Below, in pieces: positions 1-6,554 of a stretch of DNA of 6,776 nucleotides. This DNA is from Gallionella sp. (GTDB taxonomy: Bacteria > Pseudomonadota > Gammaproteobacteria > Burkholderiales > Gallionellaceae), in assembly GCA_025362155.1 (NCBI GenBank), contig JANYHX010000104.1, positions 1 to 6,776 of the forward strand, in the 5' to 3' direction. The notes under the pieces were generated by a model that had not been told where the DNA came from, did not search any database, and worked only from the letters and a program-made list of their open reading frames with translations. Position 1 is the first letter of the stretch, and each line of letters begins with the position of its first letter. Made by a program: the position numbers and the translations under genes.

Positions 1-769
1 GTTTGGCTTGCGCGCTATCAATATACGAAGGTGTCGAAAGATTGGTCGCCTGCGCGATTGGGTAAACCGAGACAATATGCAATGGCACCGTCAGGCCTTG
101 GTCGCGGGCTGCAATAGCAGTAGCAATTGCTAGGTTTCCGCCAGCGCTTTCCCCCACTATCGCCATGCGTTTGGAGTCGCCCTTGAGCGATGCCGCGTTC
201 TGCACGGCCCATTTGTAGGTGGCGAGGGCGTCATCGTGTTGGGCGGGAAACTTTGCCTCGGGGGCTAAGCGGTAGTCCACCGATACCACAATCGCGTTGG
301 CTTCTTTAGCAATGCCGCGGGCGCCTCCGTCGTACACGTTTTTGTCCGCAATAACCCAACCTCCACCATGGTAGTAGACGACGACAGGAAACGGCCCGCT
401 GCCAGCAGGCGTGTATATGCGTACAGGCAACGCACCGGCAGGGCCCGGTAGCGTGCTATCGACACTTGTTACGCCCGGCACGAGTGCCGTCGGCGCAGTA
501 TCCTTACCCTGTTTTTTGAGGATAGCTGCCACTGCGTCGGCAGGCGTCGGTTGTTTGCGCGCCTCACTCGGATCAAGTGTTTCCATCGGTTTTCCTTTCA
601 TTGAGCCGAGTGTGTCTAGCACCATCTGCATGTCAGGATCGGCTGGGTAAGTTGTGCCGGTTTTGGGCGTATTCGACACCTTCGCGCTGTCAGACCCTAC
701 TCGATCTGCGGCTTCGACAATGAAGGGGGTAAGCGTTAAACACATTGCTGCTAATATACGTTTTTTCAT
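1..769 (-). CDS. Secreted alpha/beta-hydrolase, HSL-type esterase/lipase (3' end cut off by window edge)
   Basis: The 256 visible residues form the N-terminal part of a carboxylic-ester hydrolase of the hormone-sensitive-lipase family. A signal peptide comes first (MKKR, hydrophobic stretch to about residue 18, probable cleavage near EAA at 19-21). A polar helical segment with DPDMQMVLDTLGSM at 45-56 follows. The oxyanion-hole motif HGGGW is at 134-138, YRLAPE at 166-171, and the nucleophile elbow GESAGG at 206-211, with Ser208 as the catalytic serine. The catalytic Asp and His of this family lie further on and would be beyond base 1, so the triad cannot be confirmed. The start is supported by AAGGAA (775-780) about six bases before the ATG. 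The product should act in the periplasm or outside the cell on short-chain esters; the real substrate is unknown. The gene lies 137 bases behind the lipoprotein gene, separated from it by a strong hairpin. Confidence 0.9.
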   Translation of the reverse strand, partial: MKKRILAAMCLTLTPFIVEAADRVGSDSAKVSNTPKTGTTYPADPDMQMVLDTLGSMKGKPMETLDPSEARKQPTPADAVAAILKKQGKDTAPTALVPGVTSVDSTLPGPAGALPVRIYTPAGSGPFPVVVYYHGGGWVIADKNVYDGGARGIAKEANAIVVSVDYRLAPEAKFPAQHDDALATYKWAVQNAASLKGDSKRMAIVGESAGGNLAIATAIAARDQGLTVPLHIVSVYPIAQATNLSTPSYIDSAQAK

Positions 770-796
770 GATATTTCCTTTTAGTGTTTGCCAAGT

Positions 797-830
797 AAAA
801 CGCCTCACATTTTCGAATGTGGGGCGTTTT
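797..830. terminator. Strong hairpin with TTCG loop, terminator-like, between lipoprotein and esterase genes
   Basis: Two 15-base arms (797-811 and 816-830) enclose the tetraloop TTCG. The arms begin and end with AAAA/TTTT, so either strand gives a stem followed by a short T run. The single non-Watson-Crick position is a U-G pair in the rightward transcript but an A-C mismatch in the leftward one, so the hairpin is slightly better rightwards. By position it would end the leftward DUF4331-lipoprotein transcript. It stops only 27 bases before the esterase ATG, so it sits in the esterase leader if transcription reads through and could then act as an attenuator. The T tracts are short, so termination efficiency is uncertain. 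Confidence 0.7.
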
Positions 831-832
831 GC

Positions 833-861
833 TTTAAAGTTTGGGTAGCGACATATTGCAA
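833..861 (-). promoter_or_regulatory. Candidate sigma70-type promoter of the esterase
   Basis: On the reverse strand TTGCAA (856-861) is followed after 17 bases by TTTAAA (833-838). Each box matches four of six consensus bases. The start point would be near 826, inside the right arm of the 797-830 hairpin, so a transcript from here would lose part of that arm and escape the hairpin, while read-through RNA from the lipoprotein gene would form it. The boxes are only moderate matches, so this is a suggestion. Confidence 0.3.
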
Positions 862-891
862 GTCAGAACGCAGGGCATTACACGCTACCCA
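842..891. repeat. Perfect 9-bp inverted repeat with 32-bp spacer, possible operator or RNA stem
   Basis: TGGGTAGCG at 842-850 is matched exactly by CGCTACCCA at 883-891. The pair lies between the lipoprotein stop codon and the terminator-like hairpin. The left arm falls between the candidate -35 and -10 boxes of the esterase and the right arm lies upstream of them, so it could be a split operator. It could equally be a 3'-end stem of the lipoprotein mRNA. Confidence 0.45.
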
Positions 892-906
892 TCTAACTAA
901 CTGCCT

Positions 907-1185
907 TTAAAATACCACTGTCTTATCCGGTTCGTCGCTATCCGGCGAAGTAGCAGCGACAGATTCTGTCATCTCCGGATCGGTGTTATCCGGCGTAGCT
1001 GCTGTCACTGCAATGACTTTGGCAATGAAAGCATCTTTGGTGACAGCTGGCGGCGGTCCGCCACCACCACCATCAACACTGCTGTTGCCATCCCCACCAC
1101 CGCTACAAGCGGTCAGTATCACCGCCGTCACCAAGCCTGTCAGTGCCGCGACAAAACCGGTTCGCATAATTCTGGTTTGGTACAT
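907..1185 (-). CDS. Small lipoprotein (92 aa) with acidic C-terminal repeats
   Basis: The N-terminus is a type II signal sequence: Arg residues at 5 and 8, a hydrophobic core, and the lipobox LTAC with Cys27 as the lipidated residue. Ser at position +2 predicts outer-membrane sorting by the usual Lol rule. A flexible Gly/Ser/Pro linker follows (about 28-47, ending GGGGGPPP), then a short helical part (DAFIAKVIAV). Two related acidic units follow, at 62-73 and 78-89, each with the pattern PD-x3-P. The start has AAGGAG seven bases upstream. The gene begins 29 bases after the DUF4331 stop codon, so the two are very likely co-transcribed. I do not recognise a named family. The context suggests an outer-membrane-anchored partner or accessory of the DUF4331 protein; that role is inferred only. 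Confidence 0.82.
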   Translation of the reverse strand: MYQTRIMRTGFVAALTGLVTAVILTACSGGGDGNSSVDGGGGGPPPAVTKDAFIAKVIAVTAATPDNTDPEMTESVAATSPDSDEPDKTVVF

Positions 1186-1214
1186 GATTTATCTCCTTGA
1201 AGTAATGTTTATCG

Positions 1215-2774
1215 TTAAGGATTGGCTGGTACGCCGTTCGAGCCATTAGGAGAGCCGGGCAACGGAGTTTTCAGGTAAGGGAACGCCATATCGAATTGTG
1301 ATGATTCAACCAGCGCACCATCGGTGTAGGGCAGTTGACCGCTAGGCGCATCGGCCAATGGCAACAGAAATCCCTGCGCCACGCGCAGCTCTATATCAAC
1401 TACATCATCGCCGGGACGCCGGCCGTTAGGGAAGCCCGCTGGATCGCAGCCCGCATTGCTCAGGGTCAGAACGCCGTTAACAAAGCATTGCGCTGCACCC
1501 AAGCTGTTTTGCGCAGCGGCGGCTGTTACCGGCAGAGCAGTATTCAAACGCAGCATTTCTGACGCGACTACACCAGAGGGCTGATTGACACCACTGACCC
1601 CGGTAAGAAATGCGGCTACCAGATCAGTTCGCGGAAACTTTGTTGGAGCCTTGACACCATCTGCCGCGTACAGAAGTTCAATCAGAGCGGGCAGTGTCGG
1701 GTTGGTCACGTAGTCGGCAAAGTTTGTCCCATCGTTGAGCGGTTTGCTGGCGTTGAATTTATCTTTGTCCTTGAGGCCAATGATCAGTTCGTTAACCAGT
1801 GGCGAGCCTAAGCGCGACACTTGCACCCAAGGACCGCCTTCTTTAGATGAGCTATGGTTGTCACTTCCCGGTACTGAATTAAGCAGCCGGCCTTGGCGCA
1901 AGCTGGCAGTTGTCCATCCCCCAATGACCGTTTCGGTGCCTTGAGTCAAACAGGAAATTGGAACTTCCAGTGCCAGGGTAGTGATATTTTTATTCGCAGT
2001 GGCACTTCGGCCGCCGCTACGGCTGCCAACAATGCGCGCTGTTGGGATATTAATTAAATCGATAATTTCGCCTATATTGACTTGGAAGCCCTCCTTGCGC
2101 TGTCCGACAAACATTTTGCCGGGCGTAGCACACCCAGGGATATTAACGTTGTATTGATGCTGGGCAGCGTAGGCGGCATAATCAGGCAACGATTTGTTGC
2201 CAATATTATCCACCGGTTTATCAAATTCACTGGCACCACCAGCACTGTTGGTCACGGCTGATCTTGCACCGCTGCGGCGATTGCCCCGCACAATATTGAC
2301 GGAGTAGGTTTCGCGCACATTCAGTGTCCCGGGATTAACAGCAGAAATTGGCCCGGAGTTGATTAGCGGAATGGAGACGCTTTTTCCACCTATCTGCAGC
2401 TGGGTATCTTTCAAATTATTTTTGAAGCGAAACTGGAAGGTAATGTCTTCCTTGGCATCGCCGGTATTGTCCAGATGAATTTCGTACAGGGCATCCGGGT
2501 CCATCATGAAAAAATTGGGGCCTCCGGGGGCATCTTGCAGCGGATTGTAGTTGGCGATCAGCGTGACAAAGTCAGACCGCCCTGTTTCATAGCTGCGGAA
2601 CATATAGAAATCTGTGCCGTCTACTTTAGGCATGCGGGTTATAAAGGGTGCTTCACGATGGCTCGATGCCTCGGCGGGAGTGGTCGTGGCGATGACCAAA
2701 CTAGCCAATGCAGCAGTCGCAACAGTAATAGCAGCTAGGGTGGTTCGAATATATGATGCGGATTTGCGTTGCAT
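1215..2774 (-). CDS. Secreted DUF4331-family protein (519 aa)
   Basis: This is a full-length member of the DUF4331 family, whose function is unknown. A signal peptide spans about residues 1-36, with probable cleavage AEA/SSH, and the mature protein starts with the family's hallmark SSHREAP. Further typical stretches are DGTDFYMFRSYE (52-63), NYNPLQDAPGGPNFF (75-89) and the C-terminal FPYLKTPLPGSP. Several cysteines in the mature part could form disulfides in the periplasm. The ATG is preceded by AAGGAG at seven bases. It heads a leftward unit with the small lipoprotein and is divergent from the TPR and HupE/UreJ-like genes; from memory, DUF4331 genes are often found near such genes, which I could not verify here. 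No catalytic motif is visible, so I assign no reaction. Confidence 0.93.
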   Translation of the reverse strand: MQRKSASYIRTTLAAITVATAALASLVIATTTPAEASSHREAPFITRMPKVDGTDFYMFRSYETGRSDFVTLIANYNPLQDAPGGPNFFMMDPDALYEIHLDNTGDAKEDITFQFRFKNNLKDTQLQIGGKSVSIPLINSGPISAVNPGTLNVRETYSVNIVRGNRRSGARSAVTNSAGGASEFDKPVDNIGNKSLPDYAAYAAQHQYNVNIPGCATPGKMFVGQRKEGFQVNIGEIIDLINIPTARIVGSRSGGRSATANKNITTLALEVPISCLTQGTETVIGGWTTASLRQGRLLNSVPGSDNHSSSKEGGPWVQVSRLGSPLVNELIIGLKDKDKFNASKPLNDGTNFADYVTNPTLPALIELLYAADGVKAPTKFPRTDLVAAFLTGVSGVNQPSGVVASEMLRLNTALPVTAAAAQNSLGAAQCFVNGVLTLSNAGCDPAGFPNGRRPGDDVVDIELRVAQGFLLPLADAPSGQLPYTDGALVESSQFDMAFPYLKTPLPGSPNGSNGVPANP

Positions 2775-2994
2775 AACAGTTCTCCTTGGTAAGATTAAGA
2801 AAGAATAAAAAAATCGGGGTGCGGTCGTACATTGTGCTCATATCCATAACGGGTCTGTGTGGTAAATAACTTTCAGAAAAAATATTTATTTAATAGGATG
2901 TTCGTTATTGTTGGAATCGCGACGCGTTATAATTCCCCACATGTTTTCCCCGCCCAAGCCGATTTCAGACCAATCCAACGCGGCCGATCTTGCA
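2775..2994. promoter_or_regulatory. Divergent control region between the DUF4331 and TPR genes
   Basis: These 220 bases must hold the promoters of both the leftward DUF4331-lipoprotein unit and the rightward TPR-HupE/UreJ unit. An AT-rich core lies around 2875-2895. The clearest box is TATAAT at 2928-2933 facing right. For the leftward unit I find no convincing pair of -35 and -10 boxes, which may mean an alternative sigma factor or an activator. The leader next to the DUF4331 start ends in a good ribosome binding site. Confidence 0.55.
2928..2933 (+). promoter_or_regulatory. Perfect -10 box (TATAAT) for the TPR-HupE/UreJ unit
   Basis: TATAAT matches the -10 consensus exactly. No good -35 element stands 16-18 bases upstream (TTATTG at 2905-2910 is poor), so an activator is likely if the promoter is used. 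The start point would be close to 2940, just at the ATG of 2941, which favours the later ATG at 2995 as the start of the TPR protein. GGAAT (2913-2917) and ATTCC (2932-2936) form a 5-bp inverted repeat around the box and could be an operator. Confidence 0.4.
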
Positions 2995-4173
2995 ATGTCT
3001 ATCCCGTGGATACTTCGATTTTCGATTGCTTTCCTGACCTTAGCGGTCAGTGTGTCAGTCATCGCAGCGCCTTTTATTCCCACGGATGATGCACAGGTGT
3101 TGGAGCGTTTGCGTACCAAAGCGGCTGATCCGGCATTGCTCGAGTTGCGGCAATTGCGCAGCCGTCTGGCTGATAATCCGAATGATCTCCAGCGTGCCAC
3201 CCAGCTCGCGCAGCGCTACATAGAATACGGTCGTGCCGAGGGTGACCCGCGTTACTATGGTTACGCGCAGGCGGCGCTTAAGCCGTGGTGGAATTTATCT
3301 AACCCGCCTGCGTCGGCGCTGCTGTTGCGAGCTACTTTGCGTCAGGCGCGCCATGACTTCAACGGTGCGTTGGCCGATCTTTCAGCGATTTTGAAATCGA
3401 ACCCTGATGATGCGCAAGCTTGGCTGACGCAGGCCTTGTTACAGCAGGTGCAGGCGGATTATCCCGCTGCTAAAAAAAGCTGTTTAAATCTGCTGCGCCT
3501 CGCCCCTGAGTTAATCTCCACAAGCTGCATCAGTCTAGTCAGCAGCCTGAGCGGACAGGCAGAAAAAAGTTATCAGTTATTGCACCGGGTATATCTACAA
3601 AACGCCCAGGCGAGCGCCGATCAGCGCCTGTGGGTGTTGACGCTGCTGGCCGAAATGGCGGTGCGTCTCGGGCACGACCAAGCTGCGGAACAGCATTTCA
3701 AACAGGCTTTGGCGTTAGGGATGCGCGATGTTTATCTGATGGCCGCATACAGCGATTTTCTGCTCGACCAAGGGAAAGCGCAGGAGGTGGTGACATTGCT
3801 GCAAGACGAGACCCGCGCCGATGCCTTGTTGTTGCGTCTCGCACTTGCTGAAAAAATTTTGGGCAAGAAAACTTTAGCAGGGCATGTGGACGAACTTCGT
3901 GCCCGCTTCGCCGCCAGCGCTGCGCGCGCCGATAGCGTACATCAGCGTGAAGAAGCGCGTTACACCTTGCATTTGCTCGAGCAGCCCAAACCCGCCTTGC
4001 TACTGGCAGAAAAAAATTGGGGAGTCCAGCACGAGCCGGATGATGCCCGTATTCTGCTCGAAGCCGCTGTCGCCGCAGGGGATATTAAAGCCGCGCAACC
4101 GGTGCTGGAATGGATGAGCCATAACAATGTCGAGGACAAACGACTGAGCCGATTTAAGAAAGTGGCGCTGTAA
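2995..4173 (+). CDS. Exported TPR-type helical-repeat protein (392 aa)
   Basis: I chose the ATG at 2995 because it begins directly with a signal peptide (MSIPWILR, hydrophobic core, cleavage likely after residue 25, VIAA/PF). In-frame ATG 2941 would add 18 polar residues, and the preferred start has no clear ribosome binding site, so it is not certain. The mature part is almost all helical, with TPR-like pairs: about 105-138 (small residues and the ending SNPDDAQAW), 139-172, and 210-243 (AEMAVRLGHDQAAEQHFKQA), with more degenerate repeats to the end. Such proteins hold partners together and have no enzymatic activity of their own. Its stop overlaps the start of the HupE/UreJ-like gene (TAATG), so translation is probably coupled. 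A periplasmic adaptor for the membrane protein or the divergent DUF4331 protein is likely but inferred. Confidence 0.85.
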   Translation: MSIPWILRFSIAFLTLAVSVSVIAAPFIPTDDAQVLERLRTKAADPALLELRQLRSRLADNPNDLQRATQLAQRYIEYGRAEGDPRYYGYAQAALKPWWNLSNPPASALLLRATLRQARHDFNGALADLSAILKSNPDDAQAWLTQALLQQVQADYPAAKKSCLNLLRLAPELISTSCISLVSSLSGQAEKSYQLLHRVYLQNAQASADQRLWVLTLLAEMAVRLGHDQAAEQHFKQALALGMRDVYLMAAYSDFLLDQGKAQEVVTLLQDETRADALLLRLALAEKILGKKTLAGHVDELRARFAASAARADSVHQREEARYTLHLLEQPKPALLLAEKNWGVQHEPDDARILLEAAVAAGDIKAAQPVLEWMSHNNVEDKRLSRFKKVAL

Positions 4174-5294
4174 TGGCACGCGTCATTTTACTGATTGCCT
4201 TGTGTTACGCGACGTTGGCCCATGCGCATAAGCCTAGCGACAGCTATATCACTTTGACTGTTGAAAATGAACACATAGCTGGCCAGTGGGACATCGCACT
4301 ACGCGATCTGGATTACGCTATTGGCTTAGACGCCAATAACGACGGCAGCATCACTTGGGGCGAGTTACGCGCTAAACATTCTGAGATCGCCGCCTACGCA
4401 CTTCCCCACTTGCAGATAAGCAGTTCCGGAAAAAACTGCGCCAGCCAAGTTCAAGCTCATCTGGTCGATCAACACAGCGATGGCGTTTATGCAATCATGC
4501 GCTTCAGCGTCGAATGTCCCACACCACCCCAAGCACTGGAAGTAAATTACAGCCTGTTCGCGGAGCTTGACCCACAGCACAAGGGCTTGCTCAACTTGCA
4601 ATACCAAGGCAGCACTCGCACCGCGATATTTGGCGTGGATCAACCCACACAGCGGTTTGAGCTGACCCAACTTAACCCATGGCGGCAGTTTCTGGATTTC
4701 ATCACCGAAGGCGTCTGGCACATCTGGAAGGGGTTCGACCATATCCTGTTTTTGTTGGCCTTGCTGTTACCCGCTGTGCTCAGCCGTAGCGCAGGGCGAT
4801 GGAGCGCCGTCGCCGATTTTCGTGGCGCATTCTGGAATGTTCTAAAAATTGTCACTGCCTTCACCGTGGCACATTCCATCACCCTGAGCCTCGCGGCATT
4901 GAGCATCATTGAGCTACCGTCACGCTTGGTTGAGACCACCATCGCTGCCTCCATAATCGTCGGCGCGGCCAATAACATCTACCCGGTAATCCATAACCGA
5001 CTCTGGATGGTAGCGTTTGCATTCGGCTTGATACACGGCTTCGGCTTCGCCAGTGTATTGGCCGACCTGCACCTGCCACAAAATACTTTGCTGCGCTCGC
5101 TGGTGGGATTCAACGTGGGTGTAGAACTCGGCCAATTAGCCATCGTGGCGTTATTTTTGCCGCTGGCGTACTGGTTGCGCGGCACGCAGCTCTACCAACG
5201 TTACATCCTCGTTGCAGGCTCGTTGGCCATAGCCATCGTGGCGACAATCTGGATGGCGGAACGGCTGTTCGAGTTCAAAGTGCTGCCGGTGTAG
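4173..5294 (+). CDS. HupE/UreJ-family membrane protein with N-terminal EF-hand (373 aa)
   Basis: A signal peptide (1-18, AHA/HKPSDSY) is followed by an exported domain of about 160 residues. This contains a canonical EF-hand loop at 53-64 (DANNDGSITWGE, with acidic or polar ligands at loop positions 1, 3, 5, 7 and Glu at 12). Cys89 and Cys115 could pair. The C-terminal half is a multi-span membrane domain (about 183-205, 222-245, 255-270, 276-297, 310-335, 342-362). It carries the family motifs HIWKGFDHILFL (183-194), TVAHSITL (231-238), GLIHGFGFA (285-293) and FNVGVELGQ (313-321); histidines 183, 190, 234 and 288 and Asp189 are likely metal ligands or channel residues. Shorter HupE/UreJ relatives are linked to nickel supply for hydrogenase and urease, but no such genes lie nearby, so the substrate is open. 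The start overlaps the TPR stop by one base. Confidence 0.92.
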   Translation: MARVILLIALCYATLAHAHKPSDSYITLTVENEHIAGQWDIALRDLDYAIGLDANNDGSITWGELRAKHSEIAAYALPHLQISSSGKNCASQVQAHLVDQHSDGVYAIMRFSVECPTPPQALEVNYSLFAELDPQHKGLLNLQYQGSTRTAIFGVDQPTQRFELTQLNPWRQFLDFITEGVWHIWKGFDHILFLLALLLPAVLSRSAGRWSAVADFRGAFWNVLKIVTAFTVAHSITLSLAALSIIELPSRLVETTIAASIIVGAANNIYPVIHNRLWMVAFAFGLIHGFGFASVLADLHLPQNTLLRSLVGFNVGVELGQLAIVALFLPLAYWLRGTQLYQRYILVAGSLAIAIVATIWMAERLFEFKVLPV

Positions 5295-5444
5295 AGCCGC
5301 ACTTATGGCCGAACAGTTTGTCTGACGACCATAGCGAGTTGGCCCACGCTTTTCCATCCGAACAGGACAGCGAAACGACCCCGCGCTAATGGTTTTGTGG
5401 ATTACTGTGTAAGTAGGCCATCGACTCAAGCTCAGCGCCTTTCT
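5295..5444. other. Intergenic region after the HupE/UreJ-like gene, nothing recognised
   Basis: About 150 bases separate the HupE/UreJ-like stop from the promoter of the response regulator. I see no open frame with a ribosome binding site and no strong hairpin with a T run on the plus strand, so the end of the TPR-HupE/UreJ transcript is not evident. Read-through into the response regulator cannot be excluded. Confidence 0.5.
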
Positions 5445-5473
5445 TTGACAGAGGGTTCCGCATTTTAGATAAT
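5445..5473 (+). promoter_or_regulatory. Consensus sigma70 promoter, stable-RNA type, upstream of the response regulator
   Basis: TTGACA (5445-5450) and GATAAT (5468-5473) are exactly 17 bases apart, with a GC-rich discriminator GCGCGGC right after. This build is typical of tRNA and rRNA promoters under growth-rate or stringent control. It lies in a 61-base segment (5420-5480) that matches the tRNA-Lys promoter segment (6501-6561) at about 41 of 61 positions without gaps. A start near 5480 gives the response regulator mRNA a leader of about 38 bases. Confidence 0.8.
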
Positions 5474-5517
5474 GCGCGGCTTTTAGCCCGGTGGACAAAA
5501 ACTCAGGAGATTAACCA

Positions 5518-6444
5518 ATGCAAACAGCGGAAGAGAATAGCCCCAAGGCGTTGTTCCGGAAGGCCAACGTTCTTGCGGTTGATGATGTGCCTGGAAATTT
5601 ACTCGCGCTGGAAGCCGTCCTGAGCGGGGAATACAATCTCCATCTTGCGAATTCGGGGTACGAGGCCATTTCGTTCCTGGAAAAGCGGAATGACATCGAT
5701 GTGATCCTGATGGATTTACAAATGCCGGGCATGGACGGTTTCGAGGCATCTGCGCAAATTAAAAAGATGGAGGGATGCCAGGACATTCCGATTATTTTCA
5801 TCACAGCCATTTATAAAGAAGACCCGTTCATCCGCAAGGGATACGAAGTGGGCGCCGTCGATTATTTCAGCAAGCCCTTCGATCCGGAAATCTTAAGGAT
5901 GAAAGTAGGGATCTATGCTTCTTTCAGGCAAAAGGCCGCAGTGTTGAAGGAAAGGGAGCGACAGGCTCGTGAATCGGAAGAACTCCTTCGCGTGGGTCGG
6001 AAGCTCTCGTCGGCCTTGGAGAGTCTTCCCGTTGGAGTCATGATCGCGGACACTCAAGGCCGGGTTTTCCAAACGAATGAAGAGATTACCCGAATCTTCA
6101 ATTCCGTAAAGCCGATGGAGAGTGACACCTATGGAGAAATTTTAAACTGGTGGGATGCGAACGGCCAATGGATCAGAAATTACGATGGCCCTTTGGCTCG
6201 GGCTTTACGGGGAGAATCATCGCACAATGAACTCATTCATATTCCGACTATGGATGGCACCTCCAAAACGGTAGTGTGTTCGGCCTCCCCCCTCCGCGGC
6301 TTGGACGGAAAGATCGTAGGGGCGGTGTTCGTCATGCAAGATGTGACTGAGTCAAAAAAAATTCAAGCCGCTCTTGAACAGCGGATTACCCATTTTATCT
6401 CACTTGGGGTCGAGCTTGAACAAAGTTCGCATCCACAAACCTGA
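5518..6444 (+). CDS. Response regulator with REC and PAS-like domains, no output domain (308 aa)
   Basis: The N-terminal receiver domain (about 16-135) has all key residues: Asp22-Asp23 for magnesium, Asp66 in LMDLQMPGMDG as the phosphate acceptor, Thr96, and Lys119 in YFSKPF. A charged coiled-coil linker (about 138-160, KERERQARESEELLR) leads into a PAS-like sensor domain (about 162-282, LESLPVGVMIADTQG to FVMQDVTESKK). After 26 more residues the protein stops, with no kinase, DNA-binding or GGDEF part. Such a REC-PAS protein is cytoplasmic and may pass its signal through partner proteins. The start has AGGAG at 5505-5509, eight bases before the ATG. No kinase gene is adjacent. Of 17 arginines, 7 are CGG and 4 AGG/AGA, against 2 of 28 and none in the TPR gene, pointing to transfer. 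It may alternatively be a shortened hybrid kinase. Confidence 0.88.
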   Translation: MQTAEENSPKALFRKANVLAVDDVPGNLLALEAVLSGEYNLHLANSGYEAISFLEKRNDIDVILMDLQMPGMDGFEASAQIKKMEGCQDIPIIFITAIYKEDPFIRKGYEVGAVDYFSKPFDPEILRMKVGIYASFRQKAAVLKERERQARESEELLRVGRKLSSALESLPVGVMIADTQGRVFQTNEEITRIFNSVKPMESDTYGEILNWWDANGQWIRNYDGPLARALRGESSHNELIHIPTMDGTSKTVVCSASPLRGLDGKIVGAVFVMQDVTESKKIQAALEQRITHFISLGVELEQSSHPQT

Positions 6445-6525
6445 GATTATTAAATCCCGGAATGATCTGGGGTCGCTGGTTGAGGTGCTTGGCGCGATAA
6501 ATCGCTTCGGCCTGGTGTGCTTGCT

Positions 6526-6554
6526 TTGACAAAGCAGCCGGCATTTCAGATAAT
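6526..6554 (+). promoter_or_regulatory. tRNA-Lys promoter
   Basis: TTGACA (6526-6531) and GATAAT (6549-6554) are 17 bases apart, followed by the discriminator GCGCGCC (6555-6561). The -10 box ends 24 bases before the first tRNA base, leaving a short 5' leader to be removed by RNase P. GC-rich discriminators of this kind are known targets of ppGpp/DksA control. It is the second copy of the promoter segment found before the response regulator. Confidence 0.85.

Noticed and set aside
983..1249. Plus-strand open frame of 88 codons
   Set aside because: It is antisense to the lipoprotein gene, its proline run mirrors the Gly-rich linker, and it has no ribosome binding site. The lipobox protein on the other strand explains the region.
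2908..2994. TTG start at 2908 for the TPR protein
   Set aside because: It lies upstream of the TATAAT box that probably drives the gene, has no ribosome binding site, and would put 29 residues before the signal peptide.
4365..5185. Several minus-strand open frames inside the HupE/UreJ gene
   Set aside because: They are shadows of a strongly recognisable membrane protein. None has a signal, motif or good ribosome binding site.
5477..5500. tRNA-like fragment after the first promoter (TAGCCCGGTGGA resembles a D arm)
   Set aside because: No pairing D stem, anticodon or T arm follows, and 12 bases of likeness is too little. It would fit the idea of a lost tRNA but cannot be supported alone.
6454..6500. 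Possible terminator after the response regulator (CCC...GGG and GCGAT/ATCGC pairs)
   Set aside because: Stems are three to five bases with poor loops and no T run.
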